NCBI GenBank assembly: GCA_013115135.1 | Contig: JABANP010000266.1 | Span: 1-64,000 of the forward strand | DNA: 64,000 nucleotides | Origin: Perkinsus olseni | Lineage: Eukaryota > Perkinsozoa > Perkinsida > Perkinsidae | Reading direction: 5' to 3' | Shown: piece after piece, positions 1-10,576 of the stretch | How the letters are laid out: each line of letters starts with the position of its first letter | Numbering within the stretch: the first letter of the stretch is position 1 | Made by a program: the position numbers and the translations under genes | The notes under the pieces: model-generated | Seen by the model: the letters and a program-made list of their open reading frames with translations, nothing else | The model's database searches: none | What the model was told of the DNA's origin: nothing

Positions 1-2708
1 GAGCGTTTGCGACAGACTGGGCGGTGGGAAATTGGAAGATCAGGAAGATTGCCTGCCGAAGTTCAAGAAGAAAAAGACAGAATCTTGGAGGCTCGGCGGA
101 AGGAGGCTTCTTCAAAACTTCTGCTCTTCATGAATCGGAGTAGGTCTTCCTCATGATCCGTGGATTTCTACTATACGTAATGTATACGCAATGTGATTCT
201 CAGACTCGACCCCCCAGGGATCAGTCCAGTCTGGCACTACATCCACTCCAGCCATTCCCACAGCTGGGGTTCCTGCGGCGGCGATGGGTACGACGGCTGG
301 GCCCGGGAGGAGGAATATCATTGGTACTCAGGATCATCAACACATCAAGAGTCGCTCAACTCCAATGGATCGGCAGTCACAGCCGCAGCGGGGACGGGTA
401 CTACTTCTGGGCCATTGAAATGCGATATTCGTAATTCTCAGAATCGACCCCCCAGGGATCAGTCCAGTCTGGCACTACATCCACTCCAGCCATTCCCACA
501 GCTGGGGTTCCTGCGGCGGCGATGGGTACGACGGCTGGGCCCGGGAGGAGGAATATCATTGGTACTCAGGATCATCAACACATCAAGAGTCGCTCAACTC
601 CAATGGATCGGCAGTCACAGCCGCAGCGGGGACGGGTACTACTTCTGGGCCATTGAAATGCGATATTCGTAATTCTCAGAATCGACCCACCAGGGATCAG
701 TCCAGCCTGGCACTACATCCACTCCAGCCATTCCCACAGCTGGGGTTCCTGCGGCGGCGATGGGTACGACGACTGGGCCCGGGAGGAGGATTATCATTGG
801 TACTCAGGATCATCAACACATCAAGAATCGCTCAACTCCAATGGATCGGCAGTCACAGCCGCAGCGGGGACGGGTACTACTTCTGGGCCATTGGAATGCG
901 ATATTCGTAATTCTCAGAATCGACCCACCAGGGATCAGTCCAGCCTGGCACTACATCCACTCCAGCCATTCCCACAGCTGGGGTTCCTGCGGCGGCGATG
1001 GGTACGACGACTGGGCCCGGGAGGAGGATTATCATTGGTACTCAGGATCATCAACACATCAAGAATCGCTCAACTCCAATGGATCGGCAGTCACAGCCGC
1101 AGCGGGGACGGGTACTACTTCTGGGCCATTGGAATGCGATATTCGTAATTCTCAGAATCGACCCACCAGGGATCAGTCCAGCCTGGCACTACATCCACTC
1201 CAGCCATTCCCACAGCTGGGGTTCCTGCGGCGGCGATGGGTACGACGACTGGGCCCGGGAGGAGGATTATCATTGGTACTCAGGATCATCAACACATCAA
1301 GAATCGCTCAACTCCAATGGATCGGCAGTCACAGCCGCAGCGGGGACGGGTACTACTTCTGGGCCATTGGAATGCGATATTCGTAATTCTCAGAATCGAC
1401 CCACCAGGGATCAGTCCAGCCTGGCACTACATCCACTCCAGCCATTCCCACAGCTGGGGTTCCTGCGGCGGCGATGGGTACGACGACTGGGCCCGGGAGG
1501 AGGATCATCATTGGTACTCAGGATCATCAACACATCAAGAATCGCTCAACTCCAATGGATCGGCAGTCACAGCCGCAGCGGGGACGGGTACTACTTCTGG
1601 GCCATTGGAATGCGATATTCGTAATTCTCAGAATCGACCCACCAGGGATCAGTCCAGCCTGGCACTACATCCACTCCAGCCATTCCCACAGCTGGGGTTC
1701 CTGCGGCGGCGATGGGTACGACGACTGGGCCCGGGAGGAGGATTATCATTGGTACTCAGGATCATCAACACATCAAGAATCGCTCAACTCCAATGGATCG
1801 GCAGTCACAGCCGCAGCGGGGACGGGTACTACTTCTGGGCCATTGGAATGCGATATTCGTAATTCTCAGAATCGACCCACCAGGGATCAGTCCAGCCTGG
1901 CACTACATCCACTCCAGCCATTCCCACAGCTGGGGTTCCTGCGGCGGCGATGGGTACGACGACTGGGCCCGGGAGGAGGATTATCATTGGTACTCAGGAT
2001 CATCAACACATCAAGAATGGGTTGATGGAGGTTCTACTCTGGGCAAGAAAGGGACGGGATCTGAAGCGAAGAGGGCGGCTCCGGAAGGCAAGCGCACGTC
2101 TGCTCAGCTTGTTATTGTAATAAGGGGCAGGCAGGTTCTACTTTGGGCAAGAAAGGGGCGGGATCTGAAGCGGAGAGGGCGGCTCCGGAAGGCAAGCGGG
2201 CTCAACCTGATCAGCTTGATATTGTAATAAGGGGCAGTCAGGTTCTAGAGCGAGGATCGGGCCAGTCAAAGCTCCGAAGACTCTGGCCGAGGTCGGGAAT
2301 GTCGACACAATTAGATGGTTATGCAACGAGCCGTGGAAGTCATATGTCGACTCAACTGCATTTCCTGATGCATCGGTTGCACTGGCAAGGGATTGCTGTA
2401 TATGGAATCCTCACACAGGAAAATGTCCGGGGTGCGGTTCCTGTAACCTCACTGTCCTGTCCAAGATGAGCATCCCCAAGGAGATAGTGTGTTTACCTTA
2501 CTGCTACTCTGCTGTAACTCCCAGGATCACCTGTGGAAGCTGCCGCCGGTCATTTTATGGGTGGGACATTGATTACTTGGCAACCCTCCCACTGGCTGTT
2601 CAAATTCGATGCCCGTTCATTGCGGGGAAGGGGAGGGGTATGGACCAGAGCGTTATCGCGCTCGCCGCGGCGCCAGCCGCGCTCGGAGACCAAAAAAGGC
2701 GCCTCTAA
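1..2708 (+). CDS. Partial repeat-exon protein with Cys-rich C-terminus (5' end outside window)
   Basis: The frame is open from base 1 to 139 (charged, ...EEKDRILEARRKEASS...) and ends in phase 1 before an intron at 140-203. After that come 15 repeated exons (about 84 and 66 nt alternately) separated by 44-nt introns, then a last 'b' exon from 1998. An intron at 2031-2241 joins it to a final exon, open to a stop at 2706-2708. Spliced this way one frame runs through. The repeat region reads as Ser/Thr/Ala/Pro-rich low complexity with STHQ or STPQ at the start of each exon. The final exon is different: it is Cys-rich, with CPGCGSC and CGSC pairs and WDIDYLATLP, and looks like a zinc-binding domain. 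I do not recognise the protein; the C-terminal part distantly recalls Cys-rich domains linked to mobile elements (weak). Unspliced, all three frames are open, which hides the structure. The 3' end and the 2031-2241 intron are less sure than the array. Confidence 0.6.
204..2030 (+). repeat. 238-bp tandem array, about 7.7 units, each two exons plus two 44-nt introns
   Basis: Units start at 204, 442, 680, 918, 1156, 1394, 1632 and 1870; the last breaks off near 2017. Each full unit is exon a (84 nt), intron a (44 nt), exon b (66 nt), intron b (44 nt), so 84+44+66+44 = 238. In unit 1 these are 204-287, 288-331, 332-397 and 398-441. Both introns begin GTAC and end in TCAG and are similar to each other; both exons contain the same STHQ/STPQ start, so the 238-bp unit itself looks like a doubled ~119-bp ancestor. 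Units 1 and 2 share variants (P for H, S for P in exon a) that units 3-8 lack. Confidence 0.85.
2031..2241 (+). repeat. Diverged ~104/107-bp duplication, probably intronic
   Basis: Two copies start at 2031 and 2135 (both GGTTCTACT.TGGGCAAG), and the beginning of a third sits at 2242. Splicing from 2031 (after phase 1) to AG at 2241 restores the reading frame of the Cys-rich exon; the removed 211 nt then consist of exactly these two copies. Each copy also has coding-like GC content, so use as alternative exons is possible. Confidence 0.5.
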
Positions 2709-3196
2709 AAATTTACCGCGGACCTTAAGCGCGCTACCGCGGGCCTTATAATTAATGGCACGTACTCTGTAGGGCTGGGGTAAACGACCGCTTGCTGTTA
2801 GTACTGTTAAGTGGCAGATCACCAGACAAGCCAACTTCGTACTCACATCTCAGGTTGTAGCGGATAACGGTGCGGCCATTAGGCGCAGCCGGAGCGTTCT
2901 CAAGCCGGGTTTCCTAACGAACACGAAAGGCGTGCTCTACGGTGAATCAGGGAGCACCGAAGGTGTCATACCGGAGAACGCCGGCGACCCAATGGGATGG
3001 CTACCGAAGAAGCTGAGACAATCGTGCAAGATCGTTGACAGTACGCCGGGACCTCTGTCTTTCTTTCTAGCGCCCACTGCCTTAAATAGGTTCCGCTAGT
3101 GGTTCGCGTGTCATTACCTCATGGAGGTTGCGCGCTCGTTAAGCTCCCTATTACACGAATCGGAAGCGCATCGGAAAAAATCGAACTTAGTTTGCA
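2709..3196. other. Intergenic, no gene seen
   Basis: About 490 bp between two plus-strand genes. The first 50 bp continue a GC-rich stretch with repeated CCGCGG motifs (2640-2750). I see no convincing ORF, RNA gene or known repeat. Confidence 0.4.
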
Positions 3197-3705
3197 ATGT
3201 GGTCGATTGCGGTCAGGAGCAATTATTCACACCTCCAGGGAGCCGTCGGGCGTCGTCGGATTCGCGTCGCCTCGTTTTCAGCTGCCGCGACACAGCAGAA
3301 GACATCCTCGGGCCTTCCGGCCGAGCAGCAGAAAATGCAAAAGGAAATTGAGCAGATCTTCGACAAACACTCTTACAACTCTATGTGGGCTGATGACGTC
3401 CCGCAGAAGAGCCCCGAGGAAAAGGTGAAGTGGTGCGACTGATGAAGGCATCATCGTCTGTTAGTTCAAAATCAGGTAGGTGTGTTTCCATTACTTCTTC
3501 CCAGGATGAGCCACGAGTGAGCATGGAGACCAAAGACGGGCAGCTGATCTGCACCATTACCCCGGCTGATCAACGGGCTGACGCCTCGAGGTTCGACATT
3601 GAGCTGTGCTCGAATAGGATCCGTGTTGATGGGCGGGAACTACCGATACCAGCCACAGTGCAGGGAGTCCAGAGCACAGGCGAAGTTCAGCAAGAAGAGG
3701 AATAG
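3197..3705 (+). CDS. Small protein with mitochondrial-type leader, 2 exons
   Basis: Exons 3197-3424 and 3505-3705; the 80-nt intron is GTGAAG...CCCAG in phase 0. The spliced protein is about 142 residues. The N-terminus MWSIAVRSNY... followed by RRRIRVASFSAAA is rich in Arg, Ser and Ala without acidic residues, typical of a mitochondrial presequence. The rest is soluble: an amphipathic stretch KEIEQIFDKHSYNSMW, then a beta-rich segment and an acidic tail EVQQEEE. I do not recognise a family. It ends about 200 bp before the epsilon-tubulin start. Confidence 0.5.
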
Positions 3706-3907
3706 AATAACAATTACTGCGCCCCTTGCGTGAGTGACCATTTTCCTGTGCCATGTGTATTGTTGAGGCCTGCCACAAAGTGAGTCGAGTTGCGAGTAGG
3801 TCGAGTGACGAAGTGATGCCGGCAGCTCTGGGAACCTGCATAGTGGGAGAGATTCCGTTGAAACTCTGTACTCCTTTGGCTAAGCTGCTCTATGCCTATC
3901 TGAAACC

Positions 3908-5891
3908 ATGCCTCGTGAAGTGGTGACGATACAGGTCGGCCAGTGCGGCAATCAGATCGGCTGGAGGTTCTGGGACCTGGTCATCCGAGAACATTCGGCC
4001 GAAGCGCGCCGCCGACAGGCTCAGGGCAGAGCTATCGTGTAGGACCTTCTGGTATCACGTTGACTGCGAGCGCCCCTCAGGTACGACGACTGCATCTCAA
4101 CATTCTTTCGCAACCTAGATGCCAACGGTTCCGACATTCCCACAGGCAGTGACAGTCCCCTGGAGAATATGCGTGCGCGTGCCATCCTAGTTGATATGGA
4201 GCAGGGAGTCATAAACCAGGTAGTGGCATCTCCCTAAGAGAAGGACTAGCAATCGTCTCAGGTCCTCAACAGTAAGATCGGGAGTCTCTTCCGTGACCCA
4301 AAGCGGCCGAACGACTGTCGGCAGCAGCAATGCGTAACCGGATGTGTCGGGTGCCGGGAACAACTGGGCCCACGGTTATTTCGGGTAACTGCTGCTCTCG
4401 ACTACACCATCACGTCATCAGCTGGCAGGTATGGCGCGACCTACGGTGATTCTGTGATGGAGAAGGTCCGATATGCAGTGGAAGCGTGTGATAGTCTGCA
4501 GGCCTTCTTCTGCGTGAATTCCCTCGGCGGAGGCACCGGCAGTGGACTCGGCTCTTACATACTGGAGAGGCTTGAGGACGAGTGAGTTTCCTGCCCATCG
4601 TGAATGAGCGTGTCACAAGTAGGTACGGGTCGAAGGCTTACCGTTTCGTATCGGCTCTCTTCCCTACCATTGACGCCGAAGATGATGTCATCACCTCGCC
4701 GTACAACGCTATACTGTCCCTCACGAAACTCAGGGAGAATGCTAGCTGCGTTCTGCCAATAAGTCAGTGGCGCACTCGGCAGTCAGCTGGCAACATCGTG
4801 GTAGGCAACGACGCCCTTGCTCGTATCGTTAACACCTACAACGCCTCCGCTGCGATGGTGACCGGTGGCCCACAGAAGGGCGGGGGAGGGATGTTCTCGA
4901 GCAAGCAGACCACGTTCGACGACATGAACTCCATCGTGGCCAGGTATCCCGCCGCGTCCAGCCCTGGACAGCTTTCCTCGTGTTGTAGGTGTTGGTTGGA
5001 CCTCACAGCGTCCATGAGGTTCGAAGGCTCCCTCAACGTTGATCTCAACGAGATAACCTCCAACCTAGTGCCCTTCCCCAACACCCACTTCCTGCTGCCT
5101 GCGCTCAGTCCGATTTTCCAGCGGTACAACACTCGGGGTCTGTCCTCCAGCAGCCAGTGGCAGGTCCAAGGATGTGCGCTTGCAGCCCCGAAGTTTCGAC
5201 CACATGTTCACGGACGCGTTCTCGCCCGGATCACAGCTCGTCGGATCGGGAGCCGGAGTCGACCCTAGAGCATCTCTTTCGCTGGCCTCGGCCTTCCTAC
5301 TCAGAGGTGTGCGCCACTTGGAATCCACTGAGCTAGGCTTGGTTTCAGGTGAATGCTCCTTGAACGACGTTAACCGGAATGTAACGCGAATCAAGAAGAC
5401 ATTGAACAGGCCTGCTTATCTCGATGACTGCTACAAGATCGGCATTTGCAACGTGTTGCCCACGGCGATCAGCGCAACAGCTGGGAGGAACTCCAACACC
5501 GCCTTCCCGTGAGTTCTGTCTCCCACGCAGTTTTTACTGCACCCCGAAGTGCAGGTACTCTCTCCTGTCTCTCGTGAACAGTTGCGCCATACGCCCTGTG
5601 TTCGAGAAAATGCACGCAAATTTCTGGCGTTTATACAAGAGGAAGGCGCATGTTCACCATTACACTGAGTAAGTGCCGACCCCGGTGGCATCCCGCGAGG
5701 TCGTTGCCAGATACATGGACCAAGGCGTGTTCGAAGAAGCACGGCAAACACTGCGAGCTATGATGGACGACTATACTGAAGGGAAGTACACCGAGTCGCT
5801 GGCGCGCACGACGGCCATTGAGAAGACCACACTGAGCGGAATTCGTAGAGAGTTCGCGTTTGGAAGATTATTGCCACGCATGCTCGTATAA
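3908..5891 (+). CDS. Epsilon-tubulin, 11 exons with 40-46 nt introns
   Basis: Centriole/basal-body tubulin. Exons: 3908-4038, 4081-4219, 4262-4384, 4429-4581, 4623-4762, 4805-4943, 4989-5123, 5164-5306, 5349-5508, 5555-5668, 5711-5891; the product is about 518 residues. It starts [18 protein letters not shown] and has the tubulin GTP loop GGGTGSGLG and DDVITSPYN. The epsilon rather than alpha/beta assignment rests on FWDLVIREH after the first loop, on [13 protein letters not shown] and on [11 protein letters not shown] near the end. All ten introns are GT-AG and 40-46 nt, and every junction keeps phase. One base is extra at 4340-4341 (ACC G GAT): the conserved [11 protein letters not shown] segment needs a +1 shift there. 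Since everything else is intact, this is more likely an assembly error or allele than an old pseudogene. An epsilon-tubulin implies flagellated stages. Confidence 0.88.
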
Positions 5892-5975
5892 TGCAATTTC
5901 CATCGATACAAACTTTTTACAAGTTGCGTCAATTCATCGCGTATATACTTGAGGGTGTAAAGGACAAGTTTTAGC

Positions 5976-6377
5976 CTCAGAAAGTGTGTAACAGATCGGC
6001 ATCAGGGAGAACCTTGACCGAAACGAGGAATTCCAAATTAGACACGTATCATCATCGGCAGCCAGTTGTTTATGTGTGAGCTTAAAGTTCAACGCCGACA
6101 GTACGACTTAGTTAGACTAGCACCGACGTACCTTTCTGAGGGGGATTAGTTCAGCCTGTTAAATAGGCCAGTTGTGTAACAATTCATGCATCTCAGAACG
6201 TGTGTAAAGATCGGCATCGACCGAGGCCTAGCCGAAACGAGGAATTCCAATTTAGACACGTATCATCATTGATGCTTTGCAACAGTAATATCTCGTCAGA
6301 ACGGTGTGTACTCAATCAGCATAGAGCGGAAGCCCTGACTGAAACGAGGAATTCCAATTTAGACACGTATCATCATC
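5976..6377. repeat. Three ~80-bp direct repeats between convergent genes
   Basis: Copies at about 5976-6056, 6191-6270 and 6296-6377. Each has a variable 5' half (CAGAA.GTGTGTA..., ATCGGCAT) and a nearly invariant core GAAACGAGGAATTCCAA followed by TTAGACACGTATCATCAT. They lie between the stop of epsilon-tubulin (+) and the stop of BiP (-). No ORF or RNA fold is evident. Confidence 0.75.
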
Positions 6378-6502
6378 CGAGACTCATCTTTTAGCAATAC
6401 AGGTGTTGTTGTTCACTCAACGCGAGACGCGCTGTGATCAGAAGCACGAAAAGGAACCAGTATAAAAACAGTGTTTCAGGAAAGGAAGTAGTGCGACACA
6501 AT

Positions 6503-8473
6503 TTACAACTCATCAGGAGAGTCGTAGTCGTCGTCATCATCGTCCTCGTCCTCATCAGCGGCACCAGCGTTGTAGTACTTGGAAACAATAGGAGCGCAAA
6601 CACTCTCGACCTCCTTCTGCTGGTCCTTGATCTCATCGGGCTCAGCACTGTCACCGTTGGCCTCGAGCCACTCCTCGCCCTCACTCACAGCATCGAGAAC
6701 CTCGGTCTTCTCGTCCTCGTCCATCTTCTCACCGAGACCCTTGAAGGAACCGCTGCCCTCTACGGCTGAACGCATAGAACGCAGATAGCCGTCGAAGGCG
6801 TTCCTCGCATCGAGACGCTCCTTGACCTTCTTGTCCTCCTCAGCGTACTTCTCGGCGTCCTTGATCATCGACTCGATCTCATCCTCGCTCAGACGACCCT
6901 TATCGTTGGTGATGGTGATCTTCTCAGACTTGCCGGTGCCCTTATCCTCAGCCTTCACGTTGAGAATACCATTGGCATCGATCTCGAAGGTAACCTCGAT
7001 CTGCGGCTGACCACGAGGAGCCGGGGGAATACCCGAGAGCTCGAACTTGCCGAGCTGATGGTTGTCCTTGGTCAAAGGACGCTCACCCTCGAAGACTTGA
7101 ATGCTGACAGCAGGCTGGTTATCCTGATAGGTGGAGAAGGTCTGAGACTTCTTAGTCGGGATAACCGTGTTACGGCCAATGATCTTGGTCATCACACCGC
7201 CAACAGTTTCAATACCGAGAGTCAACGGAGTGACATCCAACAACAGGAGATCCTGACCAGCTTCGCCCTTGAGGATACCGCCCTGGACGGAAGCACCGTA
7301 GGCAACGGCCTCATCGGGGTTGATGCCACGGTTGGGCTCCTTGCCGTTGAAGTAGTCCTTGATGAGAGACTGAATCTTAGGAATACGAGTAGAACCACCA
7401 ACGAGAACGACCTCATCGATCTCGCCCTTGGTCATGCCAGCATCCGAGAGGACAGACTTTACAGGGCCCAAAGTGTTCTTGAACAAATCGGCATTGAGCT
7501 CCTCGAAACGAGCACGAGACAAAGTCTCTGAGAAGTCGATACCGTCCATGATGTTCTCAACTTCGATACGGACCTGGTGAGTTGAGGAAAGAGCGCGCTT
7601 GCCCTTCTCGACCTCGCGACGGAGCTTGGCCAAGGCACGCTTGTCAGTACGAAGATCCTTGTGATTCTTCTTTTGGAAAATCTTGATAAAATGATCCATA
7701 ACACGCTGATCGAAATCCTCACCACCAAGATGAGTATCACCAGCAGTAGCAACGACCTCGAAGACGCCGTTATCAATGGTAAGAAGGGAAACATCGAAAG
7801 TACCGCCACCAAGATCGTAAACAAGAATGTTCTCCTCGTTCTTCTTGTCGAGACCGTAGGCAATAGCAGCTGCGGTTGGCTCGTTGATGATACGAAGAAC
7901 GTTCAAGCCAGCAATAGTACCGGCATCCTTGGTAGCCTGTCTCTGAGCATCATTGAAGTAGGCAGGAACGGTGATGACAGCGTTCTTCACCTCCGTACCC
8001 AAGTAGTTCTCAGCAGTTTCCTTCATCTTACCCAAAACCATAGCAGAGATCTCCTCAGGGTTGAACATCTTCTCCTCACCCTTCACCTCTACGGAAATCA
8101 TGGGCTTGTCGTTCTTGTTAACGATCTTGTAAGGCAACAACTTCTTGTCCTTCTGGACGGTCTTGTCATTAAAGCGACGGCCAATGAGCCTCTTAACGTC
8201 GAACACGGTGTTGTGAGGGTTCACGGCGGCCTCGTTCTTGGCAGCCTCGCCCACAAAGCGATCGTCCTCAGTGAAGGAGACGTAGGAAGGAGTAATACGG
8301 TTACCCTGGTCGTTGGGAATGATCTCGACACGGCCGTTCTTGTAGACTCCCACGCATGAGTAAGTAGTACCCAGATCTATACCAACCACGGGGCCATCGA
8401 TATTTTCACTGCTGTCCTTGGCCCCAAGGACAGAAGTTGCCACTAAGGCAAGCGTAGGTAAAAGGAATTTCAT
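6503..8473 (-). CDS. ER luminal HSP70 chaperone (BiP/GRP78)
   Basis: Intronless, 656 residues, the usual length for BiP. It binds and folds proteins entering the ER in an ATP-driven cycle and serves in the unfolded-protein response. The N-terminus [18 protein letters not shown] is a clear signal peptide. The ATPase domain has [13 protein letters not shown], the linker region with [15 protein letters not shown], and the substrate domain follows. The C-terminus is an acidic run then SPDEL: a -DEL retrieval signal, but with Pro instead of the usual Lys/His/Arg at -4. Long open frames on the other strand here (for example 7661-8359) are shadows. The absence of introns contrasts with the intron-dense neighbours, as often seen for highly expressed or stress genes. 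Confidence 0.97.
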   Translation of the reverse strand: MKFLLPTLALVATSVLGAKDSSENIDGPVVGIDLGTTYSCVGVYKNGRVEIIPNDQGNRITPSYVSFTEDDRFVGEAAKNEAAVNPHNTVFDVKRLIGRRFNDKTVQKDKKLLPYKIVNKNDKPMISVEVKGEEKMFNPEEISAMVLGKMKETAENYLGTEVKNAVITVPAYFNDAQRQATKDAGTIAGLNVLRIINEPTAAAIAYGLDKKNEENILVYDLGGGTFDVSLLTIDNGVFEVVATAGDTHLGGEDFDQRVMDHFIKIFQKKNHKDLRTDKRALAKLRREVEKGKRALSSTHQVRIEVENIMDGIDFSETLSRARFEELNADLFKNTLGPVKSVLSDAGMTKGEIDEVVLVGGSTRIPKIQSLIKDYFNGKEPNRGINPDEAVAYGASVQGGILKGEAGQDLLLLDVTPLTLGIETVGGVMTKIIGRNTVIPTKKSQTFSTYQDNQPAVSIQVFEGERPLTKDNHQLGKFELSGIPPAPRGQPQIEVTFEIDANGILNVKAEDKGTGKSEKITITNDKGRLSEDEIESMIKDAEKYAEEDKKVKERLDARNAFDGYLRSMRSAVEGSGSFKGLGEKMDEDEKTEVLDAVSEGEEWLEANGDSAEPDEIKDQQKEVESVCAPIVSKYYNAGAADEDEDDDDDDYDSPDEL

Positions 8474-9038
8474 CGATGCAATCGACTAAACAGTGTACTA
8501 GATAAACATAGCTAGTGTAGTCGGGCCAGCTTCGACAGGTGCGCGCGCCCTGCTGATCGATACAGACTCCACAAGCCTCCATGCTGTGTCTGTTCATGTT
8601 GCAACTGGTCCGGGGAAAACGCTGTTGGAGCGCACGCAAATTAGTTTCAAACGGTGACTGTGTCTACTGCCCGATTTTGGAGCCGTCCAACGCCATTGAC
8701 TGGAACGGAAAGTCGGGCGAGGCGTGGGTTCACAGGTTCGGAACTTTTGCGGCGGCACGCTGTAACCTGCTTACTCAGTTAACGTTTCGTAGCCCTCTTC
8801 TTACGCAATTCGCATACTACGAGAGGGCCCTGGTTACTGGAGGCCAGCCTGTGCGACTCCGTTCCTCACGAAATGAAGCTCTCGTGGGTTTCCCTCCAGC
8901 ATTCTTCTTACCCGTCGGGCTCGCGTTGGTCAGTGGTATGGTGATAGTCCTCCTCGGAGAAGTTGGCCATTTCAGTTGTTTCATATAGTGTGTCTTGAGA
9001 CACCCACAGCTGCCACCTGGTTTCACGATACAGAGATC
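8474..9038. other. Divergent promoter region between BiP and the AT-hook gene
   Basis: The start codons of BiP (-) and the AT-hook protein (+) face away from each other across 565 bp. A 135-codon open frame (8581-8988, +) crosses it, but lacks family features and ends in a hydrophobic tail; I treat it as chance. I could not identify a convincing TATA, heat-shock or ER-stress element. Confidence 0.4.
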
Positions 9039-10576
9039 ATGGCGTCCTCGGGTAAGCTTCCCGCTGCGCCACGAAATTGCGGTTTTACTGGTGGCTTCTC
9101 AGAGGACCGTATAATGATGTACTACATCAATTTGATTGCCGAGTCAGAAAGGCGGGAGAAGGAGCAACAGCAGCAGCAGGAACGCTCCAAAGACGGTCGT
9201 GGGGTGGACAGGCCTCCTCAGGACCGGCGGAGGGGTCACTCTGACGAAGCTTCTGCGATGACCGAAAGGTAGGTGGTGTGCCCTGGAGCCGCCCTTCCAC
9301 TGTCAAGGACAATGTTGTAGGGCATCCGGTCCGAGGAAGAGCCGGAATGACCATGGCAAGAAGGAGAAGTTGAGAAAACGAGCATCGTCGCCAACGGCCG
9401 TTAAGTCCAAAAAAGCTAAGCGGAAACGACCTCGGCAGCCCGAGGCGTCTCCGGCTCCTTCAAGCTCGTCCGGAATCAATGGTGGCACCGACCTCGTTGA
9501 TGACGAAGAGCTCCTCATAGAAAGAAGGTAGTCATTCTGAATTTGTTGGATATCTTAGGTTGAAGCGAGTCTCCCTCAGGTCAACTCGGAATAAATTCGC
9601 TATCGATGATTCCCCAAGCTTAGAGGAAGAGCTCCACCCAAAGATCGTCACTATATCCTCTGGGAAGCTCCGTGACGACCGTCGGCCATCGTAGTACGGG
9701 TTATGTGCTCCTAGCGTCCCAGCAGCATATGACCGAGCTCCTGTTGATTCTTGTTTGTCAGGAGTCGAGCGAAGCAACGGAAGTCGAAGTCCAATGCAAG
9801 TCGCAGGCGTGTACGAAAGGTAGTGTGTCCCAGGGCTTCAATGCTCGGCTGGATGTTCTTCATTCTGCAGCCCCCCGCTGATAGCAGCACAGACGGCGAC
9901 CCTGGTGAGCGGAAGCGTCGACGGCTTCGAGTTCCATCTGCCTCTAGTACTGATGCTGAGGACGACGAGGGCAGCCACGCGAGCGGTGGAAGGAGGCGCA
10001 AATCGGTAGAGTGGCTGGGACCCCTAGGTGGGCCGAGGAACGAGCTCGCCTCTCTGATCTCAGGCGGATGACAGTCTGGACGGCGTTCTGCCGGACTGGG
10101 CTCTTGAAGGAGCAGTTCGTCGAAGCTCGCGGATACGAGAAGCCCGAGAAGGTTCTGTAGTATCTGACAAGAGTGCTGGCGACGAGGGTTCAGCGCGGCG
10201 GAAACGCGGGAGGCCTAGGAAGAGCAGCAGCAGCGCAGAGGCATTGAAGACGCCGTCGAGGAAGACCCCTGCAGCTCAGAGGAGTGCGGCTCGCGGTAGT
10301 AGCAGGTCGACGAGTGCCTCCAAAAAGAGTACTGAAAGGCGGCGGGTTTCTGAAGTTGATCGTCGAAGCAGTTGGCCTCCGAAGAGCGGTAGTCTTGAAA
10401 TTAAAGTTAGTACGGTCGCCCCGTTGAACAACGACATAGGCTTTTTGCGTATGGAGATGTGCCCGAAGGCAGGGTGGTCTCGATCGGGCATTTGGCGACG
10501 GAGCATCGGCCTCGAGAGAGTTCCGCGATTCCCGCCACTGCCGTTAGAGGCTCACAGTAGAGACAGCTTCATTTGA
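9039..10576 (+). CDS. AT-hook nuclear protein, 6 exons
   Basis: Exons 9039-9268, 9321-9527, 9580-9690, 9762-9819, 9871-10005 and 10064-10576; all junctions keep phase and give about 417 residues. The protein is very rich in Lys, Arg and Ser with a poly-Gln tract near residue 43 and several basic runs (KSKKAKRKRPRQP). RRKRGRPRKSSS contains the GRP core of an AT-hook, which binds the minor groove of AT-rich DNA; a nuclear, chromatin-linked role is inferred. Introns are 51-71 nt. For intron 2 an earlier acceptor (9558) would keep the same frame but leave only 31 nt. No enzymatic domain is visible. Confidence 0.72.

Noticed and set aside
760..2227. Overlapping plus-strand open frames of 171-208 codons in the satellite
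   Set aside because: They read straight through the 44-nt GT-AG segments, and the same DNA is open in other frames because the repeat is stop-poor. The spliced frame explains both flanks; these do not.
4340..4345. Programmed +1 frameshifting as a general feature of these nuclear genes
   Set aside because: The break contexts share no motif, and other genes need the opposite correction (a missing base). Residual assembly indels explain both. Kept only as something to test.
6822..8359. Long antisense open frames over BiP (up to 232 codons)
   Set aside because: Shadows of a strongly codon-biased gene; no family features, no splice sites.
8581..8988. 135-codon open frame upstream of the AT-hook gene
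   Set aside because: No recognisable domain, sits in a divergent promoter region and does not join in phase with the downstream gene.
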